Notes: a model not told the origin generated them from the letters alone. Shown: positions 43,223 through 53,048, counted from the stretch's first letter. The stretch: 64,000 bases of DNA from Paenibacillus nasutitermitis (GCF_014641075.1 NZ_BMHP01000002.1:248001-312000); one strand, 5' to 3'. Numbers and translations: made by a program.

Positions 43223-43894
43223 TTAATTAGCTTTCGCTTTCCGATCGGCATTCATCTTCATACGCTGCCTGCCTTCCTTGCACAGATCCAGCAGCGGGCA
43301 AACAGGGCATTGCGGATTTTGCGCTTTGCAATGGTATCTTCCGAAAAAAATTAGCCGATGATGCGTATCGGTCCATAGCTCCCGCGGCACAAGCTTCATC
43401 AACTTCTTCTCTACCTCGAGGACATTGTCGTCCACTTTGGCGATGCCGAGCCGTTTGGAAACCCGCTCCACATGCGTGTCCACTGCGATCGCCGGAACTC
43501 CAAATGCATTGGAGACGACCACATTTGCCGTCTTGCGTCCGACACCAGGCAGTTTGGTCAAATCCTCATGCCGATGGGGGATCTCGCCGCCGAATTCGTC
43601 CAGCAGCATCCGGCAAAGCTTCTGAATATGGGAAGCCTTGTTTCGATACAATCCGATTCGGCGGATATCCTGTTCAAGCTCATCAAGCGGAACTGACAGA
43701 TAATCGGCAGGTGTCTCATATTTCTTGAATAGGTCGGCTGTTACTTTGTTAACCGTTTCATCCGTGCATTGCGCCGAAAGCAGAACGGCGATCGTCAATT
43801 CAAACGGATTACGGTGATTCAGCTCACAGTGAGCGTTCGGAAACATCTCGCCTATTACACGCAAGATATAGGCCATCTTATCCTTAGCTTTCAA
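43223..43894 (-). CDS. nth: Endonuclease III (DNA glycosylase/AP lyase)
   Basis: This 223-aa base-excision repair enzyme removes oxidized pyrimidines and nicks the abasic site. The helix-hairpin-helix is TKLPGVGRKTANVVVSNAFG with the catalytic Lys in GRKTA, and the catalytic Asp is in AIAVDTHVERVSKRLGI about 18 residues later. The C-terminal [4Fe-4S] loop shows four Cys in CKAQNPQCPVCPLLDLC. The start is TTG 43894 with GGGGAGA seven bases before it. It is the first gene of the nth, small-ORF, dynA transcript. Confidence 0.95.
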   Translation of the reverse strand: MKAKDKMAYILRVIGEMFPNAHCELNHRNPFELTIAVLLSAQCTDETVNKVTADLFKKYETPADYLSVPLDELEQDIRRIGLYRNKASHIQKLCRMLLDEFGGEIPHRHEDLTKLPGVGRKTANVVVSNAFGVPAIAVDTHVERVSKRLGIAKVDDNVLEVEKKLMKLVPRELWTDTHHRLIFFGRYHCKAQNPQCPVCPLLDLCKEGRQRMKMNADRKAKAN

Positions 43895-43928
43895 CTGTCT
43901 CTCTCCCCTATTTGGGCTTTCGAATCAA

Positions 43929-43957
43929 AGTGTAGCGAAAAATGTCACAATAAGCAA
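43929..43957 (-). promoter_or_regulatory. Promoter of nth
   Basis: On the minus strand TTGCTT (43952-43957) and TACACT (43929-43934) are exactly 17 bp apart and end 35 bp before the nth start codon. Confidence 0.55.
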
Positions 43958-44071
43958 CCGTAAACGGGCGCTTATAGCCTCTTTTTCATGAGATTTTCAT
44001 AAAATTATTTTATTTTGCCGTAATTCTATGAGATGAAAAGGTGCTGACTTGGAAAATTTTTAAAGAAAGCA

Positions 44072-44104
44072 GAAAAAAAGCACCGGCATGAAAAACCCAG
44101 TGCT
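44072..44104 (-). terminator. Rho-independent terminator after the SLH-protein gene
   Basis: On the minus strand AGCACTGG pairs with CCGGTGCT across a short loop holding TTTTTCAT, followed by seven T. It lies 14 bp past the stop codon and ends the amidase-GerMN-SLH operon. Confidence 0.88.
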
Positions 44105-44117
44105 CTTCCCGTAGTAA

Positions 44118-46820
44118 CTAACCTTTCCTTACAATCTCCAAAAGTTCACCCTGGTTGATGTAAAGGGTAATGCTGTCGCCTTCTTTTAAATCTGTCAAAG
44201 AAATTGCCGTATCGCCTTGCCATACTTTCGTCATGGACGTCACCTTGTAGGTGAAATTAGTGTCTGCAAGACTGGAACGTTTGACCGAAAGCAAGCTTGT
44301 GGCGCTGTCGAATTTCCAGAATGTTTTGGCTATGCCGCTGTTCACGGTTATCAGCGTCTGATCCGTGGCATCCTTGCGGACTTCAACCCTGTCTCCTGCC
44401 TGCAAGACGGCAGCTGAAGTACCCGAAACACCATTCTTTACTACCATTATGGCTGAGCCGAGCGGAATATCGATGGAGCCCCCTCCAGTATTGGCGACTG
44501 TGACTTTGTCAGCCGCAATAGCCGCAACTCGTCCTGTTGTAACCGCTACTTTCTTAAAGGATGTGGGCTGATTGCCAACAAAAGTGATATTGCCCACTTG
44601 TCCTGCCGCCAACGCGTTAATCGTGACAAGCTCTTCTTTTTCATTATAGATAGACCAGTCGCTTGCCGCCCAATCCGCAGTGGACTGATCGGAGTTTTTG
44701 AGCTGAATCTTCTTGCTGTTGACATCAACCGAAACCACTTCCACTTGTTTCGTGGTATGCAATTGAAGGTTTACCGCTTTGTCCTGGCTAGCATTCAACA
44801 AGACGGTAACCGTATCCCCCGGCTTCACGTCAGAGATCGTCATGGTTTTTCCCAGCGCATCAACAGCCAGCGAATCAAATCCGATTGTGAAGCTGGAACC
44901 GCCAGCCATCATCAGGTTCAACTGTCTGGAAGTCTGATTGATCGAAACGACAGATCCCGTGTATTTATAAACAAATTGCACGGAAACGGCTTTGTCGTCC
45001 GTATAACCGATGGTAATCTTACGGTCTTTAATCAGCAAGGGAGCTGCATTGAACAGATTAATAACTGCTCCGTTCATTTCGATTTTTGTATCGTCCGTCA
45101 AATATACCGGAATTAATTTGCTGCCATTCTTGACTACCAGCGCTTTAAGCTCCGGATCATAGCTGACAATCACTGCTCCATTGACGTATTCTACCTTGCG
45201 GTTCACCACTTTGATGGCGCTGACTTTGTCCTGGTCGTTCAAAGTGAGCTCAAGAACGTCACCTTTTACCAGATCGGTTAACGCGGTTGACGTTAGACCT
45301 TCAATCGTCACCTGTGTGGTATCAGCAACAAACTTGGCATCAAGCTGCGTGCCGCCATCACGAATATATTGAATCGTTTTGCCGTCTGAGCTGGCGGAAT
45401 AGAATTCGCCTTTTATCGTCTTGGCGGAGGTTTGCTGAACAGTGATTCGGGTCACAACGCTGTCCTGAATTTCATATGACAGGGAATCGCCGGTGCGAAT
45501 CTGTGTGATTCCTCCCTGGAGAATACTGCCCTGCCACAGTATAACCGCTTGCGGCGAGATGTTCAGATGCTCCTCGGCATTTGACGCGGAGTCGGTAACA
45601 GTAATGCTGGAAGTTGCGGTATCTACGTTTTTCACAGTCCCTGTTCCCGTTTTGTTGACAGGTGCGGACTGCACCGTGATCGATTGCACGCGTGGGGTTT
45701 CGCGGTATGTATCCCGGGTAATCTCCACCTTGCTGTCTTTCACCAGTGAAGTTACCGGAATTACCGATCCGGAACCGTCCTTGACCGTTACAGAGCTGTC
45801 ATAGATGACTGAAACCGGATTATCCTTAACCCATACCCACAGTTTGTTTTCGGCTGGAACGATCCGATCAAAGGTTCCTGTCAACTTCTCCACCTGCTGG
45901 CTGTCATCAAGCTGCTCCACGTACAAAGCTTTGTCGCCGTCGGCGATTACCATCACGTTCGTATTCGGTGTCAGCTGTTCGGGGCTTAGCGGCTTATCCG
46001 AGTCAAACCGGTACACATTCGTATCCGGCGACAACGTCAGCTTCAGATCGCTTTTCCCCTGCCTGTATACTTCAAGCGCAACATTTGTTTTGGCGGACAG
46101 AATACCATTCTCCTGTCCGGAGAAAGAAACAGGGAACTGACTTTCTGCCCTGCTCAGCAGCGTTGCCATGGATGCCCGCGTAATTGCGCCTTTAGGCTCG
46201 AATTTGTCGGCCGTTACGCCATTGACGAGCTTCAGGGAAACAGCTGCATTGACGTATCCGGCATATCCTTGGCTGACGGTGCTGCGGTCGGAAAATGCCA
46301 CTTGTGTAGAAGCCATCCCTGCTGCAACCGACTCTTTGCCAATTGCTTTAACGACCAGCTTGGTAATCCATTCTCTCGAGGCTTTCTTCGCACCCCAGTC
46401 GGCAGTCTGGTCCGCTTCAGCTTCTTTAAACTCATCACTGCGGTCAAGCAGTCCCTTCTGGAAAGCCAGGGCAATATAAGGCTTGAAATAATCGTTAACC
46501 TTGAATGAATTGGAAAACACGACAGCCTGATCAGGCTTCACTTCATCTTCCATACCCATGAATCGGATGACCATCGTGACCGCTTCCTGCCGGCTCACAT
46601 TATCACTGGGTTTGAAGACTCCGTTATTGCCTTTGACGATGCCTTGAAGAGCCAGCTTTGTTATGTGCTTCTGAGCCCAGTGGGAAGCCGGTACGTCATT
46701 GAACTTGGTAGCAGCTGCCGAATCAGCAAAAACAGCTCCACCGGTTAAGGTGAAGCTTGAGATTACGGAGAATATGACAAGCGAAGAAATCCCTTTGTAC
46801 CACTTATTGATGTTGTGCAT
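44118..46820 (-). CDS. S-layer-homology domain surface protein
   Basis: A 900-aa exported protein. Residues 1-32 form a signal peptide (VIFSVISSFTLTGGAVFA). Three SLH repeats cover about 37-230: FNDVPASHWAQKHITKLALQ, then YFKPYIALAFQKGLLDRSDE and GYAGYVNAAVSLKLVNGVTA, each with the TRA/SRQ-like end (VSRQEAVTMVIRF, ITRASMATLLSRA). These bind pyruvylated secondary wall polymer. The remaining 670 residues are beta-rich, threonine- and valine-dense repeats of unknown type (for example SITVTDSASNAEEHLNISPQ), ending in EGDSITLYINQGELLEIVRK. GGGGGAG precedes ATG 46820. It follows the GerMN gene by 21 bp, in an operon with an amidase, so a wall-associated role during growth or sporulation is inferred. 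Confidence 0.9.
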   Translation of the reverse strand: MHNINKWYKGISSLVIFSVISSFTLTGGAVFADSAAATKFNDVPASHWAQKHITKLALQGIVKGNNGVFKPSDNVSRQEAVTMVIRFMGMEDEVKPDQAVVFSNSFKVNDYFKPYIALAFQKGLLDRSDEFKEAEADQTADWGAKKASREWITKLVVKAIGKESVAAGMASTQVAFSDRSTVSQGYAGYVNAAVSLKLVNGVTADKFEPKGAITRASMATLLSRAESQFPVSFSGQENGILSAKTNVALEVYRQGKSDLKLTLSPDTNVYRFDSDKPLSPEQLTPNTNVMVIADGDKALYVEQLDDSQQVEKLTGTFDRIVPAENKLWVWVKDNPVSVIYDSSVTVKDGSGSVIPVTSLVKDSKVEITRDTYRETPRVQSITVQSAPVNKTGTGTVKNVDTATSSITVTDSASNAEEHLNISPQAVILWQGSILQGGITQIRTGDSLSYEIQDSVVTRITVQQTSAKTIKGEFYSASSDGKTIQYIRDGGTQLDAKFVADTTQVTIEGLTSTALTDLVKGDVLELTLNDQDKVSAIKVVNRKVEYVNGAVIVSYDPELKALVVKNGSKLIPVYLTDDTKIEMNGAVINLFNAAPLLIKDRKITIGYTDDKAVSVQFVYKYTGSVVSINQTSRQLNLMMAGGSSFTIGFDSLAVDALGKTMTISDVKPGDTVTVLLNASQDKAVNLQLHTTKQVEVVSVDVNSKKIQLKNSDQSTADWAASDWSIYNEKEELVTINALAAGQVGNITFVGNQPTSFKKVAVTTGRVAAIAADKVTVANTGGGSIDIPLGSAIMVVKNGVSGTSAAVLQAGDRVEVRKDATDQTLITVNSGIAKTFWKFDSATSLLSVKRSSLADTNFTYKVTSMTKVWQGDTAISLTDLKEGDSITLYINQGELLEIVRKG

Positions 46821-46841
46821 GCTTGAAAACTCCCCCTAAAA

Positions 46842-47390
46842 CTATTGATCTTTCGTAAATGGATGATCCAGTTCCACATGGCCCATCAAACTCTCTTCTT
46901 TCTCTCCATCGACGAGTATCTCAAGCGAAGTGACTTCGTCGAATTGAAACAGGGTCTTCTGGAGGGCATCAATTGCCATCTGCTCGCCAGGAGCTCCAAA
47001 ACGCCCCAAATCGTTAAGATGAACATTAAGCGTTATTGCACTGTCTTCAAGCTTAACATCCAGCAGATCGATATGCTTCCATAAGGACATTTCTCCGTCT
47101 TTCCCATCTTTCTGAAGAGCTTTATAAGCATTTTTGACTTTATCGAGCTCGTCCTCATATTGTATTTCCGTCTGCTGCTCCAGCAGCTCTGTCAGTTGTT
47201 CATCCGCGTAATAAACCTTTATTGTCTCACTTTTCTTTTCCGTAAGCGGCACGGGTTCAGGTGCGGGCTGCTGCTGATTGACGCTGCCGCCCTGCGTATT
47301 ATCTGTCCGGCTTCCGCAAGCGCTCACCGTTAATATAGCAGCGGTTGTGATCAAAACTAGCAGTAAGCGTGAAGCTGTTGATCGTTTCAT
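46842..47390 (-). CDS. GerMN-domain lipoprotein
   Basis: A 182-aa lipoprotein with signal helix LLLVLITTAAILTVSAC (Cys at about 25 in VSAC), a Gln/Pro-rich linker to about 50, and one GerMN domain from about 57 (TIKVYYADEQLTELLEQ, then KNAYKALQK, ITLNVHLNDLGRFG and QKTLFQFDEVTSLEILVDG). GerM of Bacillus has two such domains and is needed for sporulation and germination; this single-domain form is shorter. Its start codon follows the amidase stop by 10 bp and it precedes the SLH gene by 21 bp. The three are likely co-translated wall proteins. Confidence 0.87.
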   Translation of the reverse strand: MKRSTASRLLLVLITTAAILTVSACGSRTDNTQGGSVNQQQPAPEPVPLTEKKSETIKVYYADEQLTELLEQQTEIQYEDELDKVKNAYKALQKDGKDGEMSLWKHIDLLDVKLEDSAITLNVHLNDLGRFGAPGEQMAIDALQKTLFQFDEVTSLEILVDGEKEESLMGHVELDHPFTKDQ

Positions 47391-47400
47391 CTGCTTCCCC

Positions 47401-48885
47401 CTAGGTTATATTCAAGTACTCTTTAATACCGGCGACAACCTCGGCAGCTATGGCATCTTGTCTGGCCGGATCAAAGAGAACAGCCGCATCGCCTTTATTG
47501 GAGAGATAGCCCGACTCCAGCAATACAGCGGGCATGGTTGTTTTCTTGATAACCACAAATCCGGCCTGACGCACCTTGCGGTCGGGTAACCCGGTGCCTG
47601 CAACCAAATGCTTATGTATCACATTGGCGAGGGCCAGGCTATCGGCACGGTTGTAATACGTTTCCGTTCCGGTCGCGCTCGGTGATGCGGAATTTCCATG
47701 AAATGAAATAAAAATATCCGCCTTGAGATCATTAGCAATCTTTGCCCGGTCATTCAGTTCTACGAACGTATCGTCGGAACGGGTCAATATTGCATTGATT
47801 TTCGGTTCTTTATCGAGTAAAGCTTTCACTTTAAGCGTGATAGCCAAATTGAATTCCTTCTCCGTTTTGCCGTTTACAGCAGAAGCCCCGGGATCTTTAG
47901 CTCCATGTCCGGCATCCAGCACAACTTTGTATACGCCCGGTATCGGCGGCTCGACTATTGCCGGCGGGGATGGCGTGACCACCTCCGTAGGCTCTTGCAT
48001 ATCGATACGGATCACTTTTCCTTCGCGCACAATATTAATCGGCGCAGATACCTTTAAGTCCAGTACGATACGGACTGTTGGAGGCTTGTCCTTATATAAA
48101 GAATAACGCACGTTAACGAGCGATGGGTGACCATCCATCGAGATTTGACCGGAATACCCGTTCGATAAACCTGATTTAAAAGTACTAGAAAAGGCCGTGG
48201 ACGGAAAATCAATAGCAATTTTCTGTTGAATTTCTCCGGTACTTGCGATTGTTTCCTGAACCAGTTCGCCAATATCGCCATCATAATTTACATAAATACT
48301 GCCCAAACCATCATAGTCGATCGCGTTGATCGTAGCGGATGAATTTGCCGGCTCCGTACCGTCGGTTACCGTACCGCCAGATCCGGGCTCGGTTCCTTCT
48401 TCATTACCAGTATTGCCTTCCTCCTCTCCCGGCAGGACGACAGGCGGTTTTTCCTCCTGGACCGGGCTGGTGAGGTTCACTGTCTTTGTCTTGTCTTCCC
48501 AGGAGACTTCAAGGCCAAACTGCTCTCCAATAAATCGAAGGGGTACAAGAGTGGTGCTTTTGGAAATCATGGCAGGAGCATCGAGTGAAACCTTCTTCTC
48601 GTTGACCAGCGCGGTTTTACTCCCGATTGTCAGAACCATTGTTGTATCGCCATTGGAGATATAAACATTCGGGGAAGACCAATCCACACCAAACCCGAGT
48701 TCCTCCGATACGACACGGACGGGCACCATTGTGTATTGCTTGACAATCCGAGGCGCTGCAGACGGTTGTAATTGCTTGCCGTTCAAAATAAGCTTGGGTA
48801 CAGGCTCAGCGGCAGCCCCTACCAAGACAGGGAACATAGAGACGAACAACGTCAATAACAAAACAGCGGTTACAAACTTCTTCAT
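47401..48885 (-). CDS. N-acetylmuramoyl-L-alanine amidase (Amidase_3) with copper-amine-oxidase-N and AMIN domains
   Basis: This 494-aa secreted wall hydrolase cleaves the bond between MurNAc and the stem peptide. After a signal peptide (residues 1-25) come a copper amine oxidase N-like wall-binding domain (LILNGKQLQPSAAPRIVKQY, VPLRFIGEQFGLEVSWED; 30-135), a Glu/Gly/Thr-rich linker, an AMIN domain (about 185-300) and Amidase_3 (about 315-492). Zinc ligands are in VVLDAGHGAKDPGAS and ISFHGNSAS, with a Glu in VNGKTEKEFNLA and the catalytic Glu in PAVLLESGYLSNKGD. The size and order match CwlC/LytC-like enzymes of Paenibacillus. GAGGTG lies four bases before ATG 48885. It heads the operon with the GerMN and SLH genes. 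Confidence 0.92.
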   Translation of the reverse strand: MKKFVTAVLLLTLFVSMFPVLVGAAAEPVPKLILNGKQLQPSAAPRIVKQYTMVPVRVVSEELGFGVDWSSPNVYISNGDTTMVLTIGSKTALVNEKKVSLDAPAMISKSTTLVPLRFIGEQFGLEVSWEDKTKTVNLTSPVQEEKPPVVLPGEEEGNTGNEEGTEPGSGGTVTDGTEPANSSATINAIDYDGLGSIYVNYDGDIGELVQETIASTGEIQQKIAIDFPSTAFSSTFKSGLSNGYSGQISMDGHPSLVNVRYSLYKDKPPTVRIVLDLKVSAPINIVREGKVIRIDMQEPTEVVTPSPPAIVEPPIPGVYKVVLDAGHGAKDPGASAVNGKTEKEFNLAITLKVKALLDKEPKINAILTRSDDTFVELNDRAKIANDLKADIFISFHGNSASPSATGTETYYNRADSLALANVIHKHLVAGTGLPDRKVRQAGFVVIKKTTMPAVLLESGYLSNKGDAAVLFDPARQDAIAAEVVAGIKEYLNIT

Positions 48886-49070
48886 CTTTCACCTCGATGA
48901 CTTAATTTTCGCCTTAGGAGCAGAGCGAACATGCCGATGCTAACAGACATTTATTAGACGCAGCTTGTCAGAAAAAGTTGCGTAATAAGGAAAATTGTTA
49001 CTCTGTGACGCAGTATCCTTGGAAGTAAAAAACGTATTATCTCCAGGCCCGTCCGCGCCGGGTTTCATAT

Positions 49071-49097
49071 AAAAAGCCCCCGGGTCCCCCGGAGGCT
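49071..49097 (-). terminator. Rho-independent terminator of leuCD
   Basis: On the minus strand AGCCTCCGGG pairs with CCCGGGGGCT across a tight loop, followed by five T. It lies 34 bp past the leuD stop. Confidence 0.88.
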
Positions 49098-49130
49098 TGC
49101 AGTGCTGCAAAGATACTGCTGGATCGGTTA

Positions 49131-49724
49131 TTAATACGCGACCCGGCTGGCTTCATAAGCTGAAATGGCCTCTTCGTGCTGGAGCGTAAGGCCGATATCA
49201 TCCAGTCCCTGAAGAAGGAATTGGCGGCGGTGCTCATCCAGATCGAAAGAAATTTCCAGACCGGCGCCATCCGTAATTTTTTTGTTCTCCAGATCGACAG
49301 TCAGCTTGTAGCCTTCCGTGCCCGCTGTGCGCTGGAACAGATCCTCGACCTGTTCTTCGCTCAAACGAATCGGAAGTATACCGTTTTTGAAACAGTTGTT
49401 ATAAAAAATATCCGCAAATGATGGAGCGATAACTACTTTAAAACCATAATCGAGAATCGCCCAAGGTGCATGTTCACGCGAGGAGCCGCAGCCAAAATTG
49501 GCGCGGGAAATCAATACAGAAGCTCCTTGATAACGATCCTGGTTCAGGCTGAAATCGGGAATGACATTCCCTTTCTCGTCCCAACGCCATTCAAAAAACA
49601 GAAATTGGCCGAAGCCGCTGCGCTCAATGCGTTTAAGAAATTGTTTTGGAATAATGGCATCCGTATCGACATTGACGCGGTCCACAGGGGCAACCAGTCC
49701 TGTCAGCTTTTTAAATTCTTCCAT
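49131..49724 (-). CDS. leuD: 3-isopropylmalate dehydratase small subunit
   Basis: A 197-aa subunit carrying the swivel domain of isopropylmalate isomerase in leucine synthesis. Family marks are [17 protein letters not shown] near residue 20, [19 protein letters not shown] near 74 and [20 protein letters not shown] near 95. The length is normal for Bacillus-type LeuD. It follows leuC by 34 bp on the same strand and is followed by a strong terminator, so the operon here is leuCD only; leuA and leuB are not in the window. Confidence 0.95.
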   Translation of the reverse strand: MEEFKKLTGLVAPVDRVNVDTDAIIPKQFLKRIERSGFGQFLFFEWRWDEKGNVIPDFSLNQDRYQGASVLISRANFGCGSSREHAPWAILDYGFKVVIAPSFADIFYNNCFKNGILPIRLSEEQVEDLFQRTAGTEGYKLTVDLENKKITDGAGLEISFDLDEHRRQFLLQGLDDIGLTLQHEEAISAYEASRVAY

Positions 49725-49758
49725 CTATGAAATCCCCTTTCATATTCAATCGGCTAAA

Positions 49759-51180
49759 CTAGCTCAATACTTCGGATTTGATTTCCCAATCGCGGACATC
49801 GGTGAATTTACCCATTATGGCAGCTGCTGCAGCCATAGCCGGGGATACAAGATGCGTACGTCCGCCGCGTCCTTGACGGCCTTCAAAGTTCCGGTTGGAC
49901 GTCGACGCACAGCGTTGTCCAGGCTCCAGAACATCGGGATTCATTGCCAGGCACATGGAGCAGCCTGCATCGCGCCATTCAAAACCGGCTTCCGTGAAGA
50001 TCCGATCCAGACCCTCTTTCTCGGCTTGAATTTTAACGCGGCCCGATCCCGGTACCACAATCGCCGTTACTCGCTCGTTGACTTTATAACCTTTGGCAAT
50101 TTCGGCTGCGGCGCGAAGATCTTCAATCCGTCCATTCGTACAAGAGCCGATGAATACGTAATCGATAGGAATTTCCTTCATTGGCGTCCCAGGCGTCAGC
50201 CCCATGTATTCCAATGCTTTTTCGGCTGCTTTGCGCTCATTCTCTGTCGGAAGCTCAGCCGGTACGGGCACGTTCGAAGTAATATCCGTTCCCATGCCGG
50301 GGCTTGTTCCCCAGGTTACTTGAGGAATGAGAGAGTCCACGTCAAATTCCAGCACTTTATCGTATGAAGCGCCATCGTCAGTAGCCAGCTCCGACCAGAT
50401 CCGGACGGCACGGTCAAAGGCTTCTCCCTGCGGCGCATATTCGCGGCCACGCAGATAGTTGAAGGTTGTTTCGTCAGGAGCGATCAGGCCTGCGCGGGCA
50501 CCAGCTTCAATAGACATGTTGCAGACGGTCATCCGCTCTTCCATTGTCAGGGAAGAAATCGCTTCTCCTGTGAATTCCATAACATAACCCGTTCCAAAGT
50601 CAGTTCCGTACTTGGCAATTACGCCCAGAATCATATCCTTGGCGGTTACACCCGGCTTACGGCTGCCGTTGAAACGGATTTCCATTGTTTTGGGCTTGGA
50701 TTGCTGCAGGCATTGCGTGGCCAGAACATGCTCCACCTCGGATGTGCCGATCCCGAATGCCAATGCGCCGAATGCGCCGTGGGTCGAAGTATGGCTGTCG
50801 CCGCAAACAATCGTTTTCCCGGGGTGAGTCAGTCCAAGCTCGGGGCCCATAACGTGAACAACACCTTGATCAATGCTGTCAAGATCAAACAGCTTGACTC
50901 CAAAATCCGCACAGTTCTGCGTCAGCGTATCGATTTGCTGCTTGGAAATCGGATCTTTAATGTTGAAACGGTCTTTCGTCGGTACGTTGTGGTCCATTGT
51001 TGCAAAAGTCAGGTCCGGTCGGCGCACCTTGCGTCCTGTCAGGCGGAGCCCTTCAAAAGCTTGCGGTGACGTAACTTCGTGCACCAATTGCAAATCGATG
51101 TACAATACGCTCGGTTTGCCTTCTTCGGCATGAATAACATGATTGTCCCAAATCTTCTCTACCATTGTCCTTTTTGCCAT
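49759..51180 (-). CDS. leuC: 3-isopropylmalate dehydratase large subunit
   Basis: This 473-aa aconitase-family subunit converts 2- to 3-isopropylmalate. It binds a [4Fe-4S] cluster through Cys in [15 protein letters not shown] near 347 and [12 protein letters not shown] near 410, with earlier segments [20 protein letters not shown] near 127 and [17 protein letters not shown] near 225. ATG 51180 is chosen because GAGGTG lies six bases upstream; the GTG at 51189 overlaps that site. A LysR-type gene is divergent across 160 bp and has a T-N11-A palindrome, so substrate-responsive activation of leuCD is likely. No leucine T-box or attenuator was seen in this short leader. Confidence 0.95.
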   Translation of the reverse strand: MAKRTMVEKIWDNHVIHAEEGKPSVLYIDLQLVHEVTSPQAFEGLRLTGRKVRRPDLTFATMDHNVPTKDRFNIKDPISKQQIDTLTQNCADFGVKLFDLDSIDQGVVHVMGPELGLTHPGKTIVCGDSHTSTHGAFGALAFGIGTSEVEHVLATQCLQQSKPKTMEIRFNGSRKPGVTAKDMILGVIAKYGTDFGTGYVMEFTGEAISSLTMEERMTVCNMSIEAGARAGLIAPDETTFNYLRGREYAPQGEAFDRAVRIWSELATDDGASYDKVLEFDVDSLIPQVTWGTSPGMGTDITSNVPVPAELPTENERKAAEKALEYMGLTPGTPMKEIPIDYVFIGSCTNGRIEDLRAAAEIAKGYKVNERVTAIVVPGSGRVKIQAEKEGLDRIFTEAGFEWRDAGCSMCLAMNPDVLEPGQRCASTSNRNFEGRQGRGGRTHLVSPAMAAAAAIMGKFTDVRDWEIKSEVLS

Positions 51181-51281
51181 TGTTTTCACCTCATAAGTTC
51201 AATAATTCGTTCTTGTTGATCGATGCGAATATCATAACATTTCTTTCTTCATTGATCCAAGATATAATATCTATAACATCA

Positions 51282-51296
51282 ATAGGTATGGCCTAT
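51282..51296. promoter_or_regulatory. LysR-type binding site between leuC and its divergent regulator
   Basis: ATAGG-TATGG-CCTAT is an inverted repeat holding the T-N11-A motif (T 51283, A 51295) typical of LysR regulators. A TATAAT at 51263-51268 lies just beside it. The site is 45 bp before the regulator start and about 100 bp before leuC. Confidence 0.6.
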
Positions 51297-51340
51297 GGTA
51301 AATCGTGCCGGATAAATATCCGCAAGGGAGCTAACGTATC

Positions 51341-52243
51341 TTGGAATTCCGCCAACTGCAATATGTCATTCAAATTGCTAAAGAAAAAAACTTTTCGCGT
51401 GCCGCAGAAAAGCTTCATATCGCCCAGCCCTCTTTAAGCCAGCAGCTGTCGAAGCTGGAGAAAGAGATTGGCGTCCTGCTGTTCCGCCGGACAACGAATT
51501 CTGTAGAAATGACCCATGCCGGATCGGTCTTTGTGCAGAAGGCGCAAACCATCCTCGACAGCATCGAGCAGTTGAAACAGGAATTGGATGATCTTGCCCA
51601 TATGCGCAAAGGCAAGCTTGTTGTAGGCAGCTTGCCCATTACCGGCTCGCATGTCCTGCCTTTGGTGCTGCCCGTATTCGGCAGACTTTATCCCGAAATC
51701 GAAATCGCTCTGGTCGAAGACAGCTCGTTCAAACTGGAGCAGCTGACAGCCAGCGGACAGACGGACCTCAGCTTGCTGTCGCTGCCGCTGCATGAGCCTT
51801 CACTTGCATGGGAACCGTTAATTGAAGAGGAAATTTGTCTGGCCGTGCCTCCCGAGCACCCCCTTGCGCTTGCCAATAAGGCAGTGGAGATCAACGACCT
51901 TCTTCACGAACCTTTTGTATTGCTTAAGAAAGGTCAAGGCTTCAGACAAATTGCCGTCGAGCTATGCGAGAAAGCGGGATTCCAGCCACGGGTTGTTTTT
52001 GAAAGCGGCAATATCGAGACCGTTCAGTCGCTTGTCGCCGCGGGCATGGGAATAGCTTTCGTACCCAAGATGGTAGCAAGAGCCAAGTGGTACGAATTCG
52101 CCCCCACCTATTTGCCAATAGCCGAACCGGCGCCTTCCCGCACTTTGGTGATCGCCAGCCGCAAAGGAAGATACCTCTCCAAAGCAGCCGAGGCTTTTAT
52201 CGATACGATGAAATCAACCATCGAAAGTCATTTCCATTCTTGA
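51341..52243 (+). CDS. LysR-family transcriptional regulator
   Basis: A 300-aa activator-type protein starting at TTG 51341, with AAGGGAG ten bases upstream. The helix-turn-helix is NFSRAAEKLHIAQPSLSQQL at residues 17-36, followed by the linker helix (FVQKAQTILDSIEQLKQELD) and a periplasmic-binding-like effector domain from about 90 (GKLVVGSLPITGSHVLPLVL). It is of the group that includes CysL, GltC and AlsR, without a clear nearest named member. It is divergent from leuC, so control of leucine synthesis is the simplest reading. The inducer may be a leucine-pathway intermediate. Confidence 0.87.
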   Translation: MEFRQLQYVIQIAKEKNFSRAAEKLHIAQPSLSQQLSKLEKEIGVLLFRRTTNSVEMTHAGSVFVQKAQTILDSIEQLKQELDDLAHMRKGKLVVGSLPITGSHVLPLVLPVFGRLYPEIEIALVEDSSFKLEQLTASGQTDLSLLSLPLHEPSLAWEPLIEEEICLAVPPEHPLALANKAVEINDLLHEPFVLLKKGQGFRQIAVELCEKAGFQPRVVFESGNIETVQSLVAAGMGIAFVPKMVARAKWYEFAPTYLPIAEPAPSRTLVIASRKGRYLSKAAEAFIDTMKSTIESHFHS

Positions 52244-52247
52244 CCTT

Positions 52248-53048
52248 TTAATACAATGCTGGTCGGCGGTCCTCAAATACTGGAATTCTGCTGCGTACCT
52301 CGTCGACCAGATCAAGATCGATTTCCGCGTGGAGGATGGTCTCCATCTCTCCGGCTTCTGCTACGACTTCTCCCCAAGGATCAATAATAAGCGAATGTCC
52401 GAAAAATGAGCTTGTGCCGCTCGTACCGCATCGGTTGCAGGCGATTACAAACATCTGGTTCTCGATTGCCCGCGCCATCAGCAGCGTGCGCCAATGGTGC
52501 AGCCGCGGGTTGGGCCATTGCGCAGGGACAAACAACAGTTTGGCTCCCTCCAGCGCCAGCTTACGCGCCAGTTCCGGAAAACGGATATCGTAACAGATCA
52601 TCATTCCGGAGTCCACTTCCGATACTTTCAGACGGCCCGTTACATTCCCTGCCAGCAAATGCTTCTCTTCATTCATTAAACGGAACAAATGAATTTTTGA
52701 ATAGTCCGCTTCAACCTCGCCCTGCCCGTTAAAAAAGTAAGAAGTATTATAGACGCCATCCTCACGACTTTCTGCTATCGAGCCGCAATGCACCTGCACC
52801 CCATGTTCGCGGGCGAAGGCCGAAAGCATTTTTTTCGTCCGCTCCCCGTTACGGTCAGCAAGGGTGCGAATCTCCTCGAGCGCGTATCCGGTATTCCACA
52901 TTTCAGGCAGCATAATCAGCTGAGGCTTGACCTCCCCGCTCACCGCTTCCTGAAGCAAAGTTTCCAACTTCCGGAAATTCGCCTCCGGATGTCCGGCCTC
53001 CACATGCATTTGAATTAATGCGATTCTGAGCCTGTTCTGTGCTGTCAT
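52248..53048 (-). CDS. mtnU: Carbon-nitrogen hydrolase, omega-amidase of methionine salvage
   Basis: This 266-aa nitrilase-fold hydrolase has the Glu-Lys-Cys triad in IMLPEMWNTGY (Glu near 49), DYSKIHLFRL (Lys near 119) and MMICYDIRFPEL (Cys near 154). Homologous MtnU (YkrU) proteins remove the amide from 2-oxoglutaramate, the by-product of glutamine-using transaminases such as MtnE. The start ATG 53048 follows AGGTGGCG by about 10 bases; a longer in-frame extension lacks support. It lies convergent with the LysR gene (4 bp between stops) and divergent from a small secreted protein gene and mtnE, which supports the methionine-salvage assignment. No S-box (SAM) leader was seen upstream. Confidence 0.85.
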   Translation of the reverse strand: MTAQNRLRIALIQMHVEAGHPEANFRKLETLLQEAVSGEVKPQLIMLPEMWNTGYALEEIRTLADRNGERTKKMLSAFAREHGVQVHCGSIAESREDGVYNTSYFFNGQGEVEADYSKIHLFRLMNEEKHLLAGNVTGRLKVSEVDSGMMICYDIRFPELARKLALEGAKLLFVPAQWPNPRLHHWRTLLMARAIENQMFVIACNRCGTSGTSSFFGHSLIIDPWGEVVAEAGEMETILHAEIDLDLVDEVRSRIPVFEDRRPALY

